DNA from: Arthrobacter sp. TB 26 | Lineage (GTDB): Bacteria > Actinomycetota > Actinomycetes > Actinomycetales > Micrococcaceae | DNA: 32,401 bases | Direction: 5' to 3' | Assembly: GCF_000427315.1 (NCBI RefSeq) | Contig: NZ_AUPJ01000308.1 | Coordinates: 1-32,401, forward strand | In this document: positions 1 to 7,756 of the stretch, in pieces | How positions within the stretch are numbered: position 1 is the first letter of the stretch | Layout: each line of letters opens with the position of its first letter | Made by a program: the position numbers and the translations under genes | The notes under the pieces: model-generated | Database searches by the model: none | Told to the model about the DNA's origin: nothing | Seen by the model: only the letters and a program-made list of their open reading frames with translations

Positions 1-1
1 C

Positions 2-823
2 GGGGAGCATGCGGCCAACCCGCTGGAGTTCCAGGAATTCATGATCGCCCCCGCCGGTGCCCCGTCCTTCGCCGACGGCGTGCGCTGGGGATCGGATGTC
101 TACCATGCCCTGTCCCGGAGGCTGCGCAAACAAGGTCTCTCGACCGGTCTGGGCGATGAAGGCGGGTACGCCCCTGACATCGCCCGCCCCGAAGAAGCAT
201 TGGATCTGATCGTGGCCGCCATCGGGGATGCCGGCTACACCGCTGGCCGGCACGGGATCGCGATCGCCCTGGACCCAGCGGCGAACTCTTTCTACGCCGA
301 CGGCACCTATACGGTCGCTGGACGTGCCTACACCCCGGAGCAGATAATCTCCTACTACGACAGGCTCATCACGGATTACCCGATCTGGAGTCTGGAGGAC
401 CCCCTGGCCGAAGAGGACCTCGAGGGGTGGCCCGCGCTGACGGCGGCTCTCGGGAGCCGGGTACAGGTGGTCGGGGACGATCTGTTCGTCACCTCCGCGG
501 ACCGGGTGCGGGAGGGTATCCGGACCGCCTCCGCGACCGCAGTACTGATCAAACCCAACCAGGCCGGCACCGTGAGCGAAACGTTCGATACCCTCACCGC
601 CGCCAGTGAGGGAGGGTTCGGGGCGATGGTCTCGCACCGGTCCGGGGAAACCGACGATACTTTTGTCGCGGACCTTGTCGTGGGCTCCGGCTGCGGGCAG
701 CTGAAGTCCGGCGCGCCGGCCCGCGGGGAACGCGTTGCCAAATACAACCGGCTCCTCGAAATCCAGGACGAGCACCCGGAACTGCCCTACGGGCCCACCG
801 GCACCCACCTCAATGACCAGTAG
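2..823 (+). CDS. eno: Enolase, C-terminal 273 residues (5' end outside window)
   Basis: Enolase interconverts 2-phosphoglycerate and phosphoenolpyruvate in the cytoplasm. The reading frame is open from base 2, upstream of the first ATG at 41, and begins with the conserved stretch NPLEFQEFMIAP, so the gene starts outside the window; an enolase is about 430 residues. Visible active-site blocks are LEDPLAEED, the metal-binding Asp in GDDLF, the catalytic Lys in LIKPNQ, the SHRSGET loop and the second Lys in LKSGAP. It is followed 23 bp later by a UspA-like gene and two crcB genes. Enolase is a classical target of fluoride inhibition and is one of the genes known to be associated with fluoride riboswitches, so this is probably an extra copy serving fluoride tolerance rather than the housekeeping gene. 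That role is inferred from the neighbours. A riboswitch, if present, would lie upstream of the window. Confidence 0.95.
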   Translation, partial: GEHAANPLEFQEFMIAPAGAPSFADGVRWGSDVYHALSRRLRKQGLSTGLGDEGGYAPDIARPEEALDLIVAAIGDAGYTAGRHGIAIALDPAANSFYADGTYTVAGRAYTPEQIISYYDRLITDYPIWSLEDPLAEEDLEGWPALTAALGSRVQVVGDDLFVTSADRVREGIRTASATAVLIKPNQAGTVSETFDTLTAASEGGFGAMVSHRSGETDDTFVADLVVGSGCGQLKSGAPARGERVAKYNRLLEIQDEHPELPYGPTGTHLNDQ

Positions 824-846
824 ACAACGACCCGACAGGAGCGCCC

Positions 847-1398
847 ATGCATGAGTCCGCGAAGGAACCCCGGCCCGCCACCGGGCCCGCGGCGTACGTC
901 CCGCGCCGGATCACCGGTCCGGTGCTGATGGGGGTGGTGCCCGGCCAGCCCCTGGCCGTGGCACACCGTGCCGCGGAACTGGCCTTCAGCCTGAACGTGA
1001 AGCTGGTCTGCGCGTACGTGGACGTCACCAGCTACTTGGCCGAAGAACCCGACGGCCGGATCGAAGCCCGGCCAATTGATCCGGACGGCATCGATGACGA
1101 CATCGAGGGCATCAGCGCCGCCATCAAGGAACGCCTCCGGGAGGCCCTGGACGGAACCGGCATCGGATGGTCCTTCGTGACTCTCTCCGGTGACCCCGCC
1201 CGGGCGCTGGGACGGCTGGCCGAGTCCGCGGACGCCTCCGTCATCGTGGTCGGCACGCGCGAACGCGGCCTCGGCGCCCGCTTCGAGGAATTGCTGGTCG
1301 GCTCCGTTGCGGTCCATCTCACCCACCGCCAGCACCGCCCCGTCCTGGTGGTCCCGCTCGCTCCGCACACCAAACATCACCCGAAGGAGGGCCACTGA
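847..1398 (+). CDS. UspA-family universal stress protein in the fluoride operon
   Basis: A 183-residue single-domain Usp protein. The start ATG at 847 has AGGAG at 837-841. The N-terminal 25 residues are an extra Pro/Arg-rich segment. The core then shows the Rossmann-like Usp fold, with GPVLMGVV at the first strand and the nucleotide-binding loop in the C-terminal third (VVGTRERGLG, nine residues, then GSVA), followed by the last strand PVLVVPLA. The ATP-binding glycine pattern appears intact. Its stop codon overlaps the start of crcB (TGATG), so it is translationally coupled to the fluoride channel genes. Usp genes are among those reported with fluoride riboswitches, but what Usp does against fluoride is not known. 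The family call is firm and the role is by association. Confidence 0.9.
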   Translation: MHESAKEPRPATGPAAYVPRRITGPVLMGVVPGQPLAVAHRAAELAFSLNVKLVCAYVDVTSYLAEEPDGRIEARPIDPDGIDDDIEGISAAIKERLREALDGTGIGWSFVTLSGDPARALGRLAESADASVIVVGTRERGLGARFEELLVGSVAVHLTHRQHRPVLVVPLAPHTKHHPKEGH

Positions 1399-2012
1399 TG
1401 GAACCGCCGACACCCGAGACCACAGCAAATGGCCGCCCGTCGTCAAGAGCCGACACCGAGGTCACGGACCGGCTCCCCATCGACAGCGACCCGGCACAGG
1501 CCACGGCGGACGAAACGGACGCGGGGACGCTCGGGGCGGCACGCGCGCACCGACCGGTGCACCTGCACCCCGGCTTTGTGCTGGTCGTCATCACCGGAGG
1601 AGTGTTCGGGGCCCTGACCCGTTACGGGCTCAGCACCGTTCTGCCGTCCCCGGGCGGGTGGCCGCTGCCCACGCTGATGATCAACCTGGCCGGGGCTTTC
1701 CTGCTCGGCGTCCTGCTCGAGGCGCTGGTCCGCCGCGGCCCGGACACCGGACGGCTCAGGGTGATCCGTCTGGTCGCCGGGACCGGGTTCATGGGCGCCT
1801 TCACCACGTACAGCACCCTGGCCCTGGAAACGAACACCCTGCTCGGCGCCGGACGGACCACGGACGCGCTGATCTATGTCGCCGCCACACTTATGGGAGG
1901 CGCCGTCGCAACAGTGGCCGGGATCCGGGCTGCTGCCGGGCACCACACCAGGATGACCACCCGGCGCCGGGACGCGACCCTCCGCCCCGACCGGCAGGAA
2001 GGCAATCCGTGA
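1398..2012 (+). CDS. crcB: CrcB/Fluc fluoride channel subunit 1, with long N-terminal extension
   Basis: A 204-residue Fluc-family membrane protein; the usual length is about 125. The first ~55 residues are a hydrophilic extension, then four membrane segments carry the family motifs: GGVFGALTRYG in helix 1, the polar-track Asn in MINLAGAFLLG, and GTGFMGAFTTYSTL around the helix-3 break. An exposed tail rich in Arg follows. Fluc channels are dual-topology dimers that let fluoride leave the cell. Gram-positive bacteria often encode two different subunits, and a second crcB overlaps this one by 4 bp. The phenylalanine-box positions (TTFSTF in many homologues) read TTYSTL here, so both Phe are replaced, which suggests this subunit is specialised within a heterodimer. 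SD AAGGAGG lies at 1384-1390. Confidence 0.92.
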   Translation: MEPPTPETTANGRPSSRADTEVTDRLPIDSDPAQATADETDAGTLGAARAHRPVHLHPGFVLVVITGGVFGALTRYGLSTVLPSPGGWPLPTLMINLAGAFLLGVLLEALVRRGPDTGRLRVIRLVAGTGFMGAFTTYSTLALETNTLLGAGRTTDALIYVAATLMGGAVATVAGIRAAAGHHTRMTTRRRDATLRPDRQEGNP

Positions 2013-2386
2013 ACGTCCTGACCATTCTCCTGCTGGGCCTCGCCGGCGGCCTCGGCGCCGGAACGCGCTTCGTCGTCGACGGGCTGGTCCGCTCCAAAAT
2101 CCGAACCGCCCTCCCAATCGGCACCATCGCCATCAACATCACCGGATCCTTCCTCCTGGGACTGGTCGCCGGCGCCGTCATCACCCACGCCGCACCCGTC
2201 GAGCTGCAGGCCATCGCCGGCACCGGGTTCCTGGGCGGATACACGACCTTCAGCACGGCCAGCTTCGAGACCGTCCGGCTCATCCAGTCCCGCCGTACCG
2301 GTCTTGCCCTCCTGAACGGGATCGGCACCGCCGCCGCCGCCATCGGCGCCGCCGCCGCAGGCCTCGCTCTGGCAAGCCTCCTATGA
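2009..2386 (+). CDS. crcB: CrcB/Fluc fluoride channel subunit 2 (GTG start)
   Basis: A 125-residue Fluc subunit of standard length with four hydrophobic segments. The frame is open far upstream because it overlaps the genes before it, but the family homology begins at the GTG at 2009, which overlaps the crcB1 stop (GTGA) and has CAGGAAGG at 1995-2002. Motifs are GLGAGTRFVVDG, the conserved Asn in INITGSFLLG, and GTGFLGGYTTFSTAS. The first Phe of the phenylalanine box is kept and the second is Ala, complementary to subunit 1. The two products are expected to form the working heterodimeric fluoride channel. Family and operon assignment are firm; the heterodimer is inferred from the pairing seen in Gram-positives. 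Confidence 0.93.
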   Translation: MNVLTILLLGLAGGLGAGTRFVVDGLVRSKIRTALPIGTIAINITGSFLLGLVAGAVITHAAPVELQAIAGTGFLGGYTTFSTASFETVRLIQSRRTGLALLNGIGTAAAAIGAAAAGLALASLL

Positions 2387-2435
2387 GGCCAGCCAGCCAC
2401 CGAACCAACTCCACGAAACAGACCAAGGAACGGCA

Positions 2436-3686
2436 GTGCCGGAAATGAATCGAGAGCACGTCACGACGGACGGGACCGAGAAAACCCAGCGGAACAAGCT
2501 CGGACCCATGGGCTTTGTGCTGGCCTTCGGCGCAGTCAGCATGCTCGCCGACGTCGTCTATGAAGGTGCCCGGTCCATCACGGGACCGTTCCTGGCCACC
2601 CTTGGCGCGTCCGCGGTCATGGTCGGCTTCATCACCGGGTTCGGGGAAGCCGTGGCCCTGGTCCTGCGTCTAGGCACCGGCCCCCTGGCGGACCGGACCC
2701 GTAGATACTGGCCGCTGACCATCGCCGGATACGCCCTGACCGTGGTCGCCGTGCCGCTCATGGCCCTGGCCAGTTCGCTGTGGCAGGCGTCGGCTCTGGT
2801 CATCATGGAGCGGTTCGGAAAGGCCGTCCGCACCCCGGCCAGGGACACCATGCTCTCTCACGCGGGGGCGGAAATGGGCCGTGGTAAGGCTTTCGCCATC
2901 CACGAGGCCCTCGACCAGTCCGGCGCACTCCTGGGCCCGCTGCTCGTCGGACTTATGGTCGCCATCTCCGGTTTCCAGCTCGGATTCGGCGTCCTGGCCA
3001 TCCCGGGCGCAGCGGCCCTCGTCGCCGTGATCCTGCTCCGCCGGGCCGCGCCCGACCCTGCAGGCTATGACACACACTCTGTCAGCGAACCAGCCCGCGT
3101 GGCCGGGCAGGCGAGGGTCCGTGTCCCCTTGCCGGCCCGGTTCTGGTGGTACGGCGCGTTCACCGCGGTGTCGATGTTCGGGTTCTCCACCTTCGGGGTC
3201 ATCTCCTACCACCTTGAAGTCCAGAACGTGGTGCCGACCGCACTGATACCGGTTACCTACGCCGTGTCCATGGGCGCCGCCGCCCTGTCGGCCCTGGCCT
3301 CCGGGGCGCTCTATGACCGGATCGGGCTGCGCGGCCTGCTCATCGCCCTGCCCCTAACCGCGGCCGTCCCGTTCCTGTCCTTCAGCACCACCCCCGGTCT
3401 GGTCTGGGCCGGTGCCGTCGTCTGGGGCGCAGCCCTGGGAATCCACGAATCCACCCTCCGCGCAGCCGTGGCGGACCTCGTTCCGGCTGTCCGGCGCGGG
3501 ACCGGGTACGGCATCTTCACCGCCATCTACGGCACCGCCTGGCTCGCCGGGTCAACCATCATCGGCGCCCTCTACTCGGCATCCCTCACCGGCCTCATGA
3601 TCTTCACCGTCGGCACCCAACTGGTAGCGCTGGTCGCCTTCATCCCACTGCTCAAACCAGCTTCCGCACAAAGCCGCACCACCTAG
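2436..3686 (+). CDS. MFS transporter, last gene of the fluoride operon
   Basis: A 416-residue major facilitator protein with 12 predicted hydrophobic segments in two halves. The loop after helix 2 carries the MFS signature A-like sequence GPLADRTRRYW, and there is a hydrophilic central loop near residues 210-230. The GTG at 2436 is preferred because AAGGAA lies 5 bp upstream (2425-2430); the alternative ATG at 2445 is too far from it. It sits 49 bp after crcB2 on the same strand, so it is probably cotranscribed. The substrate cannot be read from the sequence. Placement suggests a role linked to fluoride or to the metabolic damage fluoride causes. It ends about 100 bp before the convergent arsR-type gene. 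Confidence 0.85.
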   Translation: MPEMNREHVTTDGTEKTQRNKLGPMGFVLAFGAVSMLADVVYEGARSITGPFLATLGASAVMVGFITGFGEAVALVLRLGTGPLADRTRRYWPLTIAGYALTVVAVPLMALASSLWQASALVIMERFGKAVRTPARDTMLSHAGAEMGRGKAFAIHEALDQSGALLGPLLVGLMVAISGFQLGFGVLAIPGAAALVAVILLRRAAPDPAGYDTHSVSEPARVAGQARVRVPLPARFWWYGAFTAVSMFGFSTFGVISYHLEVQNVVPTALIPVTYAVSMGAAALSALASGALYDRIGLRGLLIALPLTAAVPFLSFSTTPGLVWAGAVVWGAALGIHESTLRAAVADLVPAVRRGTGYGIFTAIYGTAWLAGSTIIGALYSASLTGLMIFTVGTQLVALVAFIPLLKPASAQSRTT

Positions 3687-3788
3687 GCCGGGCCGGGTTG
3701 GCCGGTATCAGTCACCACAGTGCCGGCTCCCGCGACTGAAACGAGCAGCCGTTACGAACCGATGCGCCGCCAGCACGACGAGTGCGGG

Positions 3789-4148
3789 TCAGCCGTGGGC
3801 GGGCTCGCCGGTGACTTTGTGGTCGGCGTGGTTCAGGCCTTCCATGACGAGGCGGGCCAGGTGCCCGTCCGCGAGGCTGTAGATGACTCGGCGGCTTTGC
3901 TTTTGCGTGGTGACCAGGCCGCTGAAGCGTAGCTTGGCCAGGTGCTGGCTGACGGAGGTGCGTGAGGCTCCGGTCTGCTCTACCAGGGCGCCGACGTCGG
4001 AGGGTTCCTGGGCCAGGAGCCAAAGCAGGTGCAGCCGGGTGGGGTCCGAGAGCATCCGGAACGTCGCTGTGGCCGCGTCCAGCCGGCGGGAATCCGGTGC
4101 GTCGGGGTGGTGGAGGCTGGCGGCCGGAATGGGGTGTGCGTTTTCCAC
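3789..4148 (-). CDS. ArsR/SmtB-family metal-sensing repressor with alpha-5 site
   Basis: A 119-residue winged-helix regulator with a GTG start at 4148 and AAAGG about 9 bp upstream. The recognition helix is in TGASRTSVSQHLAKLRFSGLV (residues 59-79), followed by the wing QSRRVIYSL. The C-terminal helix holds Asp94, His96, His107 and His110, matching the alpha-5 pattern DxH-x10-HxxH that binds Zn, Co or Ni in SmtB, CzrA and NmtR. The alpha-3 Cys motif of arsenic or cadmium sensors is absent. Extra His residues occur at the N-terminus (H5, H13, H14) and at position 118, as in nickel/cobalt sensors of the NmtR type. Such repressors release DNA when metal binds and usually control a cation exporter, but none is adjacent here. 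The convergent neighbour is the MFS gene. Family is certain; the metal is not. Confidence 0.9.
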   Translation of the reverse strand: MENAHPIPAASLHHPDAPDSRRLDAATATFRMLSDPTRLHLLWLLAQEPSDVGALVEQTGASRTSVSQHLAKLRFSGLVTTQKQSRRVIYSLADGHLARLVMEGLNHADHKVTGEPAHG

Positions 4149-4289
4149 CGGCTCAGCCTTTCATAGTCGGCCACGACGCATACTTCGAGGTTCCCGGTAT
4201 CCCGCGAGATGTCTCGGGCCACCGGCGGCCCCCAAAAACAGTACAGGAACCGGGGATTCCGGCCGCAGTTCCGGTCTAAAGTCCGGTTC

Positions 4290-4435
4290 GGGAGTGCCAT
4301 AGGCGAGGCGGTAGGAGTTGGCCGGTTTCGATGGTGGCGACGGTGAAGGTGGCCCGGTCCATGACGGCGGCGCAAGCCTGGGTGCGGTGAAGGTCTTGGT
4401 CCAGCCGGTGAACGATTCGTTGGAGACGATGGCGC
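4290..4435 (-). pseudogene. Remnant of IS21-family helper ATPase IstB, C-terminal end
   Basis: On the minus strand, the frame from about 4433 reads IVSNESFTGWTKTFTAPRL, the C-terminal block of IstB-like proteins (typically a TSN/SNE segment followed by F..W). Continuing in another frame are AAAVMDRATFTVATIETG and then NSYRLA, which are the next IstB blocks in order. The coding potential therefore switches frame at least twice over about 140 bp, and the N-terminal ATPase with its Walker motifs is missing. This is a decayed IS fragment and not a gene. The rest of the 4149-4622 interval holds only the arsR-type promoter region, with nothing else recognised. The assignment rests on remembered IstB C-terminal sequence and needs a database match. 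Confidence 0.6.
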
Positions 4436-4622
4436 CGGCCGGCCGTCGCCGGCGGCCTGCCCGGAATATCGGGCATGGCGTAGGCCGTGCGTATGCACCC
4501 CACAGACCATGATCCCGCCGCCTGGCAAAAGAGTGATGCGTCTGCGCAAGTAGCGGGTCAAGGACGATTAACCGTAGTCTTGGGCACTTGCCCGCTCCCC
4601 GTTCAACGTCCGGCAGGTTCCC

Positions 4623-5528
4623 ATGGCTGCACTGGCTCCAACCGAGTCCTTCATTCCGTCCCCGACCGTCAGCGCGTTCCATCTGGGACCGCTGACAATA
4701 CACTTTTACGCCCTGTGCATTCTTGCCGGAATAGCCCTCGCCCTCTGGCTCGGTTCACGGCGCTGGCAGCAGCGCGGCGGCGGGCCCGGTCAGGTGGTTG
4801 ACGTCTGCCTCTGGGCCATTCCCGCCGGAATCGTCGGCGGCCGGATCTATCACGTCATCACCGACCCGGAGCTGTATTTCCTCCCCGGCCGGAACCCGTG
4901 GAACGCCTTCGCCATCTGGGACGGCGGGCTGGGCATCTGGGGTGCGGTAGCCCTGGGGTGTGCCGGGGCCTGGATCGGCTGCCGCAGGCTGGGCGTGTCC
5001 TTTGTGGCATTCCTCGACGCAGTGGCCCCGGGAGTCCTGTTCGCCCAGGCTCTGGGCCGCTGGGGCAACTGGTTCAACAACGAGCTCTACGGGGACCCCA
5101 CGTCCCTGCCGTGGAGGCTACAGATCCATCAGCTGGACCCCGTCTCCGGGACCGCCGTGACGGACCCGTCCGGGGCGCCGGTGGTGTTGGGCTTCTTCCA
5201 ACCCACGTTCCTTTACGAATCCCTCTGGTGTGTCATCGCCGGTTTCGCCATACTCTTCGTGGACTCCCGCATCAGACTCGGCGCGGGAAGCGTGTTTGCC
5301 CTCTACGTCGCCGGCTATTCGGCCGGACGTTTCGCCTTCGAATTGATGCGCTCCGACTACGCCAACCTGATCCTGGGCCTGCGCGTGAACACCTGGGTCG
5401 CGGCCCTGGTGTTCCTGGCCGGCGCGGCCGCCTTCGTCGCACGCTGCCGCCGCCCCAGGTCCACGGCCCAGCCCAAGGAAGAAGCCACAACCCGGGCGCC
5501 CGGCAAGGAATCCTCGCTGCCCCGCTGA
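4623..5528 (+). CDS. lgt: Prolipoprotein diacylglyceryl transferase (probably an accessory copy)
   Basis: A 301-residue membrane enzyme that moves a diacylglyceryl group from phosphatidylglycerol to the lipobox Cys of prelipoproteins, the first step of lipoprotein maturation. Seven hydrophobic segments are visible. The Lgt signature LGRWGNWFNNELYG gives Arg146, Asn149 and Glu154, matching essential residues of E. coli Lgt. PTFLYE and the late RFAFE (Arg and Glu four apart) match the other catalytic block. The start ATG at 4623 has GGCAGG at 4612-4617. It stands alone, next to IS debris and a resolvase stub, so it is probably an extra copy and not the core chromosomal lgt. A Tat-type lipoprotein (the deacetylase) lies just downstream on the other strand. 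A C-terminal tail of about 25 residues is hydrophilic. Confidence 0.93.
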   Translation: MAALAPTESFIPSPTVSAFHLGPLTIHFYALCILAGIALALWLGSRRWQQRGGGPGQVVDVCLWAIPAGIVGGRIYHVITDPELYFLPGRNPWNAFAIWDGGLGIWGAVALGCAGAWIGCRRLGVSFVAFLDAVAPGVLFAQALGRWGNWFNNELYGDPTSLPWRLQIHQLDPVSGTAVTDPSGAPVVLGFFQPTFLYESLWCVIAGFAILFVDSRIRLGAGSVFALYVAGYSAGRFAFELMRSDYANLILGLRVNTWVAALVFLAGAAAFVARCRRPRSTAQPKEEATTRAPGKESSLPR

Positions 5529-5557
5529 CATCCGGTGCCGACCCGGCGCTTGGTGGG

Positions 5558-5672
5558 CTACCGGGCGAAGGGCCTTTCGCCGTCCGTGCGACGCTCGCCC
5601 TTCGGTGAGACGTGCCGATAGAGGGCATGGCCGGTGACGCCGGTTTCGGTGCAGAGGTCGCTGACTTTGGAA
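5558..5672 (-). pseudogene. 3'-end stub of a serine resolvase gene (copy 1)
   Basis: The minus strand encodes GKPDSKVSDLCTE, then YRHVSPKGE, and ends at a TAG (bases 5558-5560). This is the C-terminal helix-turn-helix end of the complete resolvase at 28152-28766. By hand alignment, about four bases in five agree over 5604-5672. Nothing upstream of base 5672 matches, so the catalytic part is missing. Two competing hairpins fall inside: GGCGAA/TTCGCC around 5564-5581 and CGAAGGGC (5566-5573) with GCCCTTCG (5597-5604). They may terminate the lgt transcript. The rest of 5673-5807 shows nothing recognisable. Confidence 0.7.
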
Positions 5673-5807
5673 TCGGGCTTGCCCCGACGGCGCGACCCGG
5701 GACGGACATATCCGTCAGTGCCGTCACACCTCCAATCCGTCGTTTACGAAATTTGACGCGCGGAGGGGTGCAACCCGGTAAGGACTCCGGCGTCGCCGCG
5801 TGTCGGT

Positions 5808-6698
5808 TCAGGTATCGGTCAGTGGGATGGGGATGATTCCTGCGGCGCGTAATGCCGGCAGCGCGCGGGCGATCCCAGCGGCTGTTCCTCCGGTCGGGTG
5901 GTTGGCGTGGGCGATCACGATCTCCCCGGCCCGGGCTGCGGTGACTTCGCGGAATACGACCGCCGCAGGGTAGGTGGCACCGGCGTCGCCTTTGGTGCTG
6001 AAGGAGACCGGGACCATTCCCGTTGCATGGACAATCCGGACAGCGACGTCGTCAAGGTAGGCGGTCCCCGGCCGGAAATAACGGGCTGTCCTGCCGGTGA
6101 GACGGTGAAGGGCGTCCTGGTTTATCATGACTTCGTCGTAGATTTCTGCCGCGCTGGCGGTCCCGGGAATGCCGTAGGCGCTGCGGCCGGAGACCGAGAG
6201 CGGCACGTGTCGGGTGCCGTGATTACCGATTTCGAACAGCGGGTTTTCGGCCAGCGACTTCGCTGGTCCGGGCTTGGCCCGGACCCACCGCAAGTTCAGG
6301 AAAAACGTGGCCGGGGTGCCCGTTTTTTGCAGGGCATCGATGAGGGTCTGGTCCACGGCGTTGCCTCCGGGGCCGCCGCAGCAGTCAAAGCTCAGAGCGA
6401 TGCCTGCGTTGCCGGCAGGGAGCCGGGTGAGGACTCCGGGAAGCTGGAGTCCCCAGGCCCGGGGTGCTTGTCCTGTGAAGGCTGCCGCGATCTGTTCCTT
6501 GCCGGGTGGGGCCGGTACGGGCTCGGGAAGGGTTGATGGATGGCCCTCCGGGGTACCGGTTACGGGGGCGGCGTTTACTGCTCTGCCGGTACGCTGCCCG
6601 GGGGGATTTTGGCACCCGGCGAGGGCCAGTGCGGCGGAGAGGATGAACGCCCGCCGGCTCGCCGCTGTACCCGGATGATTTGAATGAGCTGTCCCCAT
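5808..6698 (-). CDS. Polysaccharide deacetylase-family lipoprotein (NodB fold), Tat-type signal
   Basis: A 296-residue carbohydrate esterase 4-type protein. The ATG at 6698 is chosen because an AAGGA motif precedes it by 11 bp and it puts SRRAFILSAALALAGC close to the N-terminus. This is a twin-arginine-like signal with a lipobox whose Cys is residue 29, so the mature protein should be lipid-anchored outside the membrane. The catalytic motif is FDCCGG (Asp105) instead of TFDDG, so the second Asp, normally a metal ligand, is Cys. Motif 2 is intact as H160-x3-H164 (NHGTRH), and RYFRPG is motif 3. The FDxCGG variant defines a recognisable subgroup. The substrate is unknown; peptidoglycan or an exopolysaccharide is most likely. 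No regulon box was found in front of it. Confidence 0.85.
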   Translation of the reverse strand: MGTAHSNHPGTAASRRAFILSAALALAGCQNPPGQRTGRAVNAAPVTGTPEGHPSTLPEPVPAPPGKEQIAAAFTGQAPRAWGLQLPGVLTRLPAGNAGIALSFDCCGGPGGNAVDQTLIDALQKTGTPATFFLNLRWVRAKPGPAKSLAENPLFEIGNHGTRHVPLSVSGRSAYGIPGTASAAEIYDEVMINQDALHRLTGRTARYFRPGTAYLDDVAVRIVHATGMVPVSFSTKGDAGATYPAAVVFREVTAARAGEIVIAHANHPTGGTAAGIARALPALRAAGIIPIPLTDT

Positions 6699-6892
6699 GG
6701 CCGTGTCTGTCCTTGCCTTTCGTCGTCTCCACTGCCAGCCGCCGTGTCCAGGCAGGTTTCGATTTGTCATTTGCTTGTTCTTCAACGGCCCTCCCGGCCG
6801 GGATGACGGCTGAGGGTACCGGCCTTCGGCCGGGGTGCCTTCTCAGCTTCCGGCTAAGACGCTCTCCGCGATGCCCGTGGTGACGGGGCCGT

Positions 6893-7588
6893 TCAGTGGA
6901 TCAGGCCGGAGACGAGGTTGATGGTGGTGGCGAGCACAATGGTGCCCAGGAGGTAGGACAGCAGTGCCTGGCGCAGGACTGTGGATCGGATGGCGTCGGT
7001 TTTTAGGTTCGTGTCGGAGACCTGGAAGGTCATCCCGACGGTGAAGGCCAGGTACGCGAAGTCACGGTAGTGCGGGGCGTTTTCTTCGTTGAAGTCGACT
7101 CCGGACCGGTCCCGGTAGTAGAGCATCGCGTAGCGGAGGGTGAACAGCGTATGGACCAGAAACCAGGACAGCGCGACGCTCGCCAGGGCCATCGTCAGCA
7201 CCAGTGCCTTCGCGGGTCCCTGTGTGCCGGCGGCGTCCAGGAGAATGAGTGCGACGCCGCCGAAACTGGCGACAGTGGCGGTGAGAACCAGGATGTCGGC
7301 CGCCTTTCGGCCCGGGTCCTCGCTGCGTGCGTGGGCCGCCGTGGCGGCCCCGTCGAGGCGTCCGATGACTGCCCACACCCATATCAGGTATGTCAGGGAG
7401 GCAGCCGCCCATCCGACCGCCGGGGCGTAGTCCGGGCGTGCATAGACGGCGGTGGGCAGGCCCGCTGCCACGCCGGCGGCCAGCATGAAGGCCAGCCGAG
7501 ACCGGGTGTGGCGCGCCGGTGCCTGGCCGGGGCCCGGGAACCCTTCATGGGTGTTCCTGCCGCCGCTGCGAACCTCATGCCGGGACAA
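6893..7588 (-). CDS. DUF1345-family membrane protein (TTG start)
   Basis: A 231-residue integral membrane protein with about five hydrophobic segments. The central block SWFLVHTLFTLRYAMLYY and the later YRDFAYLAFTVGMTFQVSDT are typical of DUF1345, as is the C-terminal membrane helix pair. The frame begins at a TTG at 7588, which is supported by GGAGG 7 bp upstream in the same orientation; no ATG is well placed in this frame. The first 30 residues are hydrophilic. The function of the family is unknown. It lies 194 bp upstream of the deacetylase on the same strand. The 6699-6892 interval shows no gene. Confidence 0.85.
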   Translation of the reverse strand: MSRHEVRSGGRNTHEGFPGPGQAPARHTRSRLAFMLAAGVAAGLPTAVYARPDYAPAVGWAAASLTYLIWVWAVIGRLDGAATAAHARSEDPGRKAADILVLTATVASFGGVALILLDAAGTQGPAKALVLTMALASVALSWFLVHTLFTLRYAMLYYRDRSGVDFNEENAPHYRDFAYLAFTVGMTFQVSDTNLKTDAIRSTVLRQALLSYLLGTIVLATTINLVSGLIH

Positions 7589-7693
7589 GGTACCCCCTCC
7601 GTACGTGCAGAAACAGTCCGGTGGCCGCAGGCGGACCGGCGGGTGCCGCTGGAGAGGGGTTATGGTTGCCGGCGTGTGCGGAAAAATTAGATC

Positions 7694-7756
7694 TCATAAG
7701 TCGCTCTCGTACCCGAGGAGGTCGAGGCCGAGCCATTCGATGAAGCGTTGTTTCAT
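7694..7756 (-). CDS. Candidate 20-residue small protein overlapping the broken gene upstream
   Basis: A short ORF, MKQRFIEWLGLDLLGYESDL, starts at the ATG at 7756 and overlaps the TGA that ends the frameshifted gene at 7753 (ATGA arrangement). This suggests translational coupling. Codons have G or C in nearly all third positions, as in real genes here. The sequence is amphipathic, with aromatic and acidic residues. It may instead be the displaced C-terminus of the broken gene upstream. No family is recognised. Confidence 0.3.
   Translation of the reverse strand: MKQRFIEWLGLDLLGYESDL

Noticed and set aside
6842-6858. CTCAG followed by CTAAG between the deacetylase and DUF1345 genes
   Set aside because: Spacing is 12 bp instead of 11, it faces the plus strand where no gene follows, and there is no -10 at the fixed distance.
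7693-7708. CTCAT-N6-CTCTC with 11-bp spacing
   Set aside because: It points to the plus strand, where no gene follows, and lies at the end of a minus-strand ORF; probably chance.
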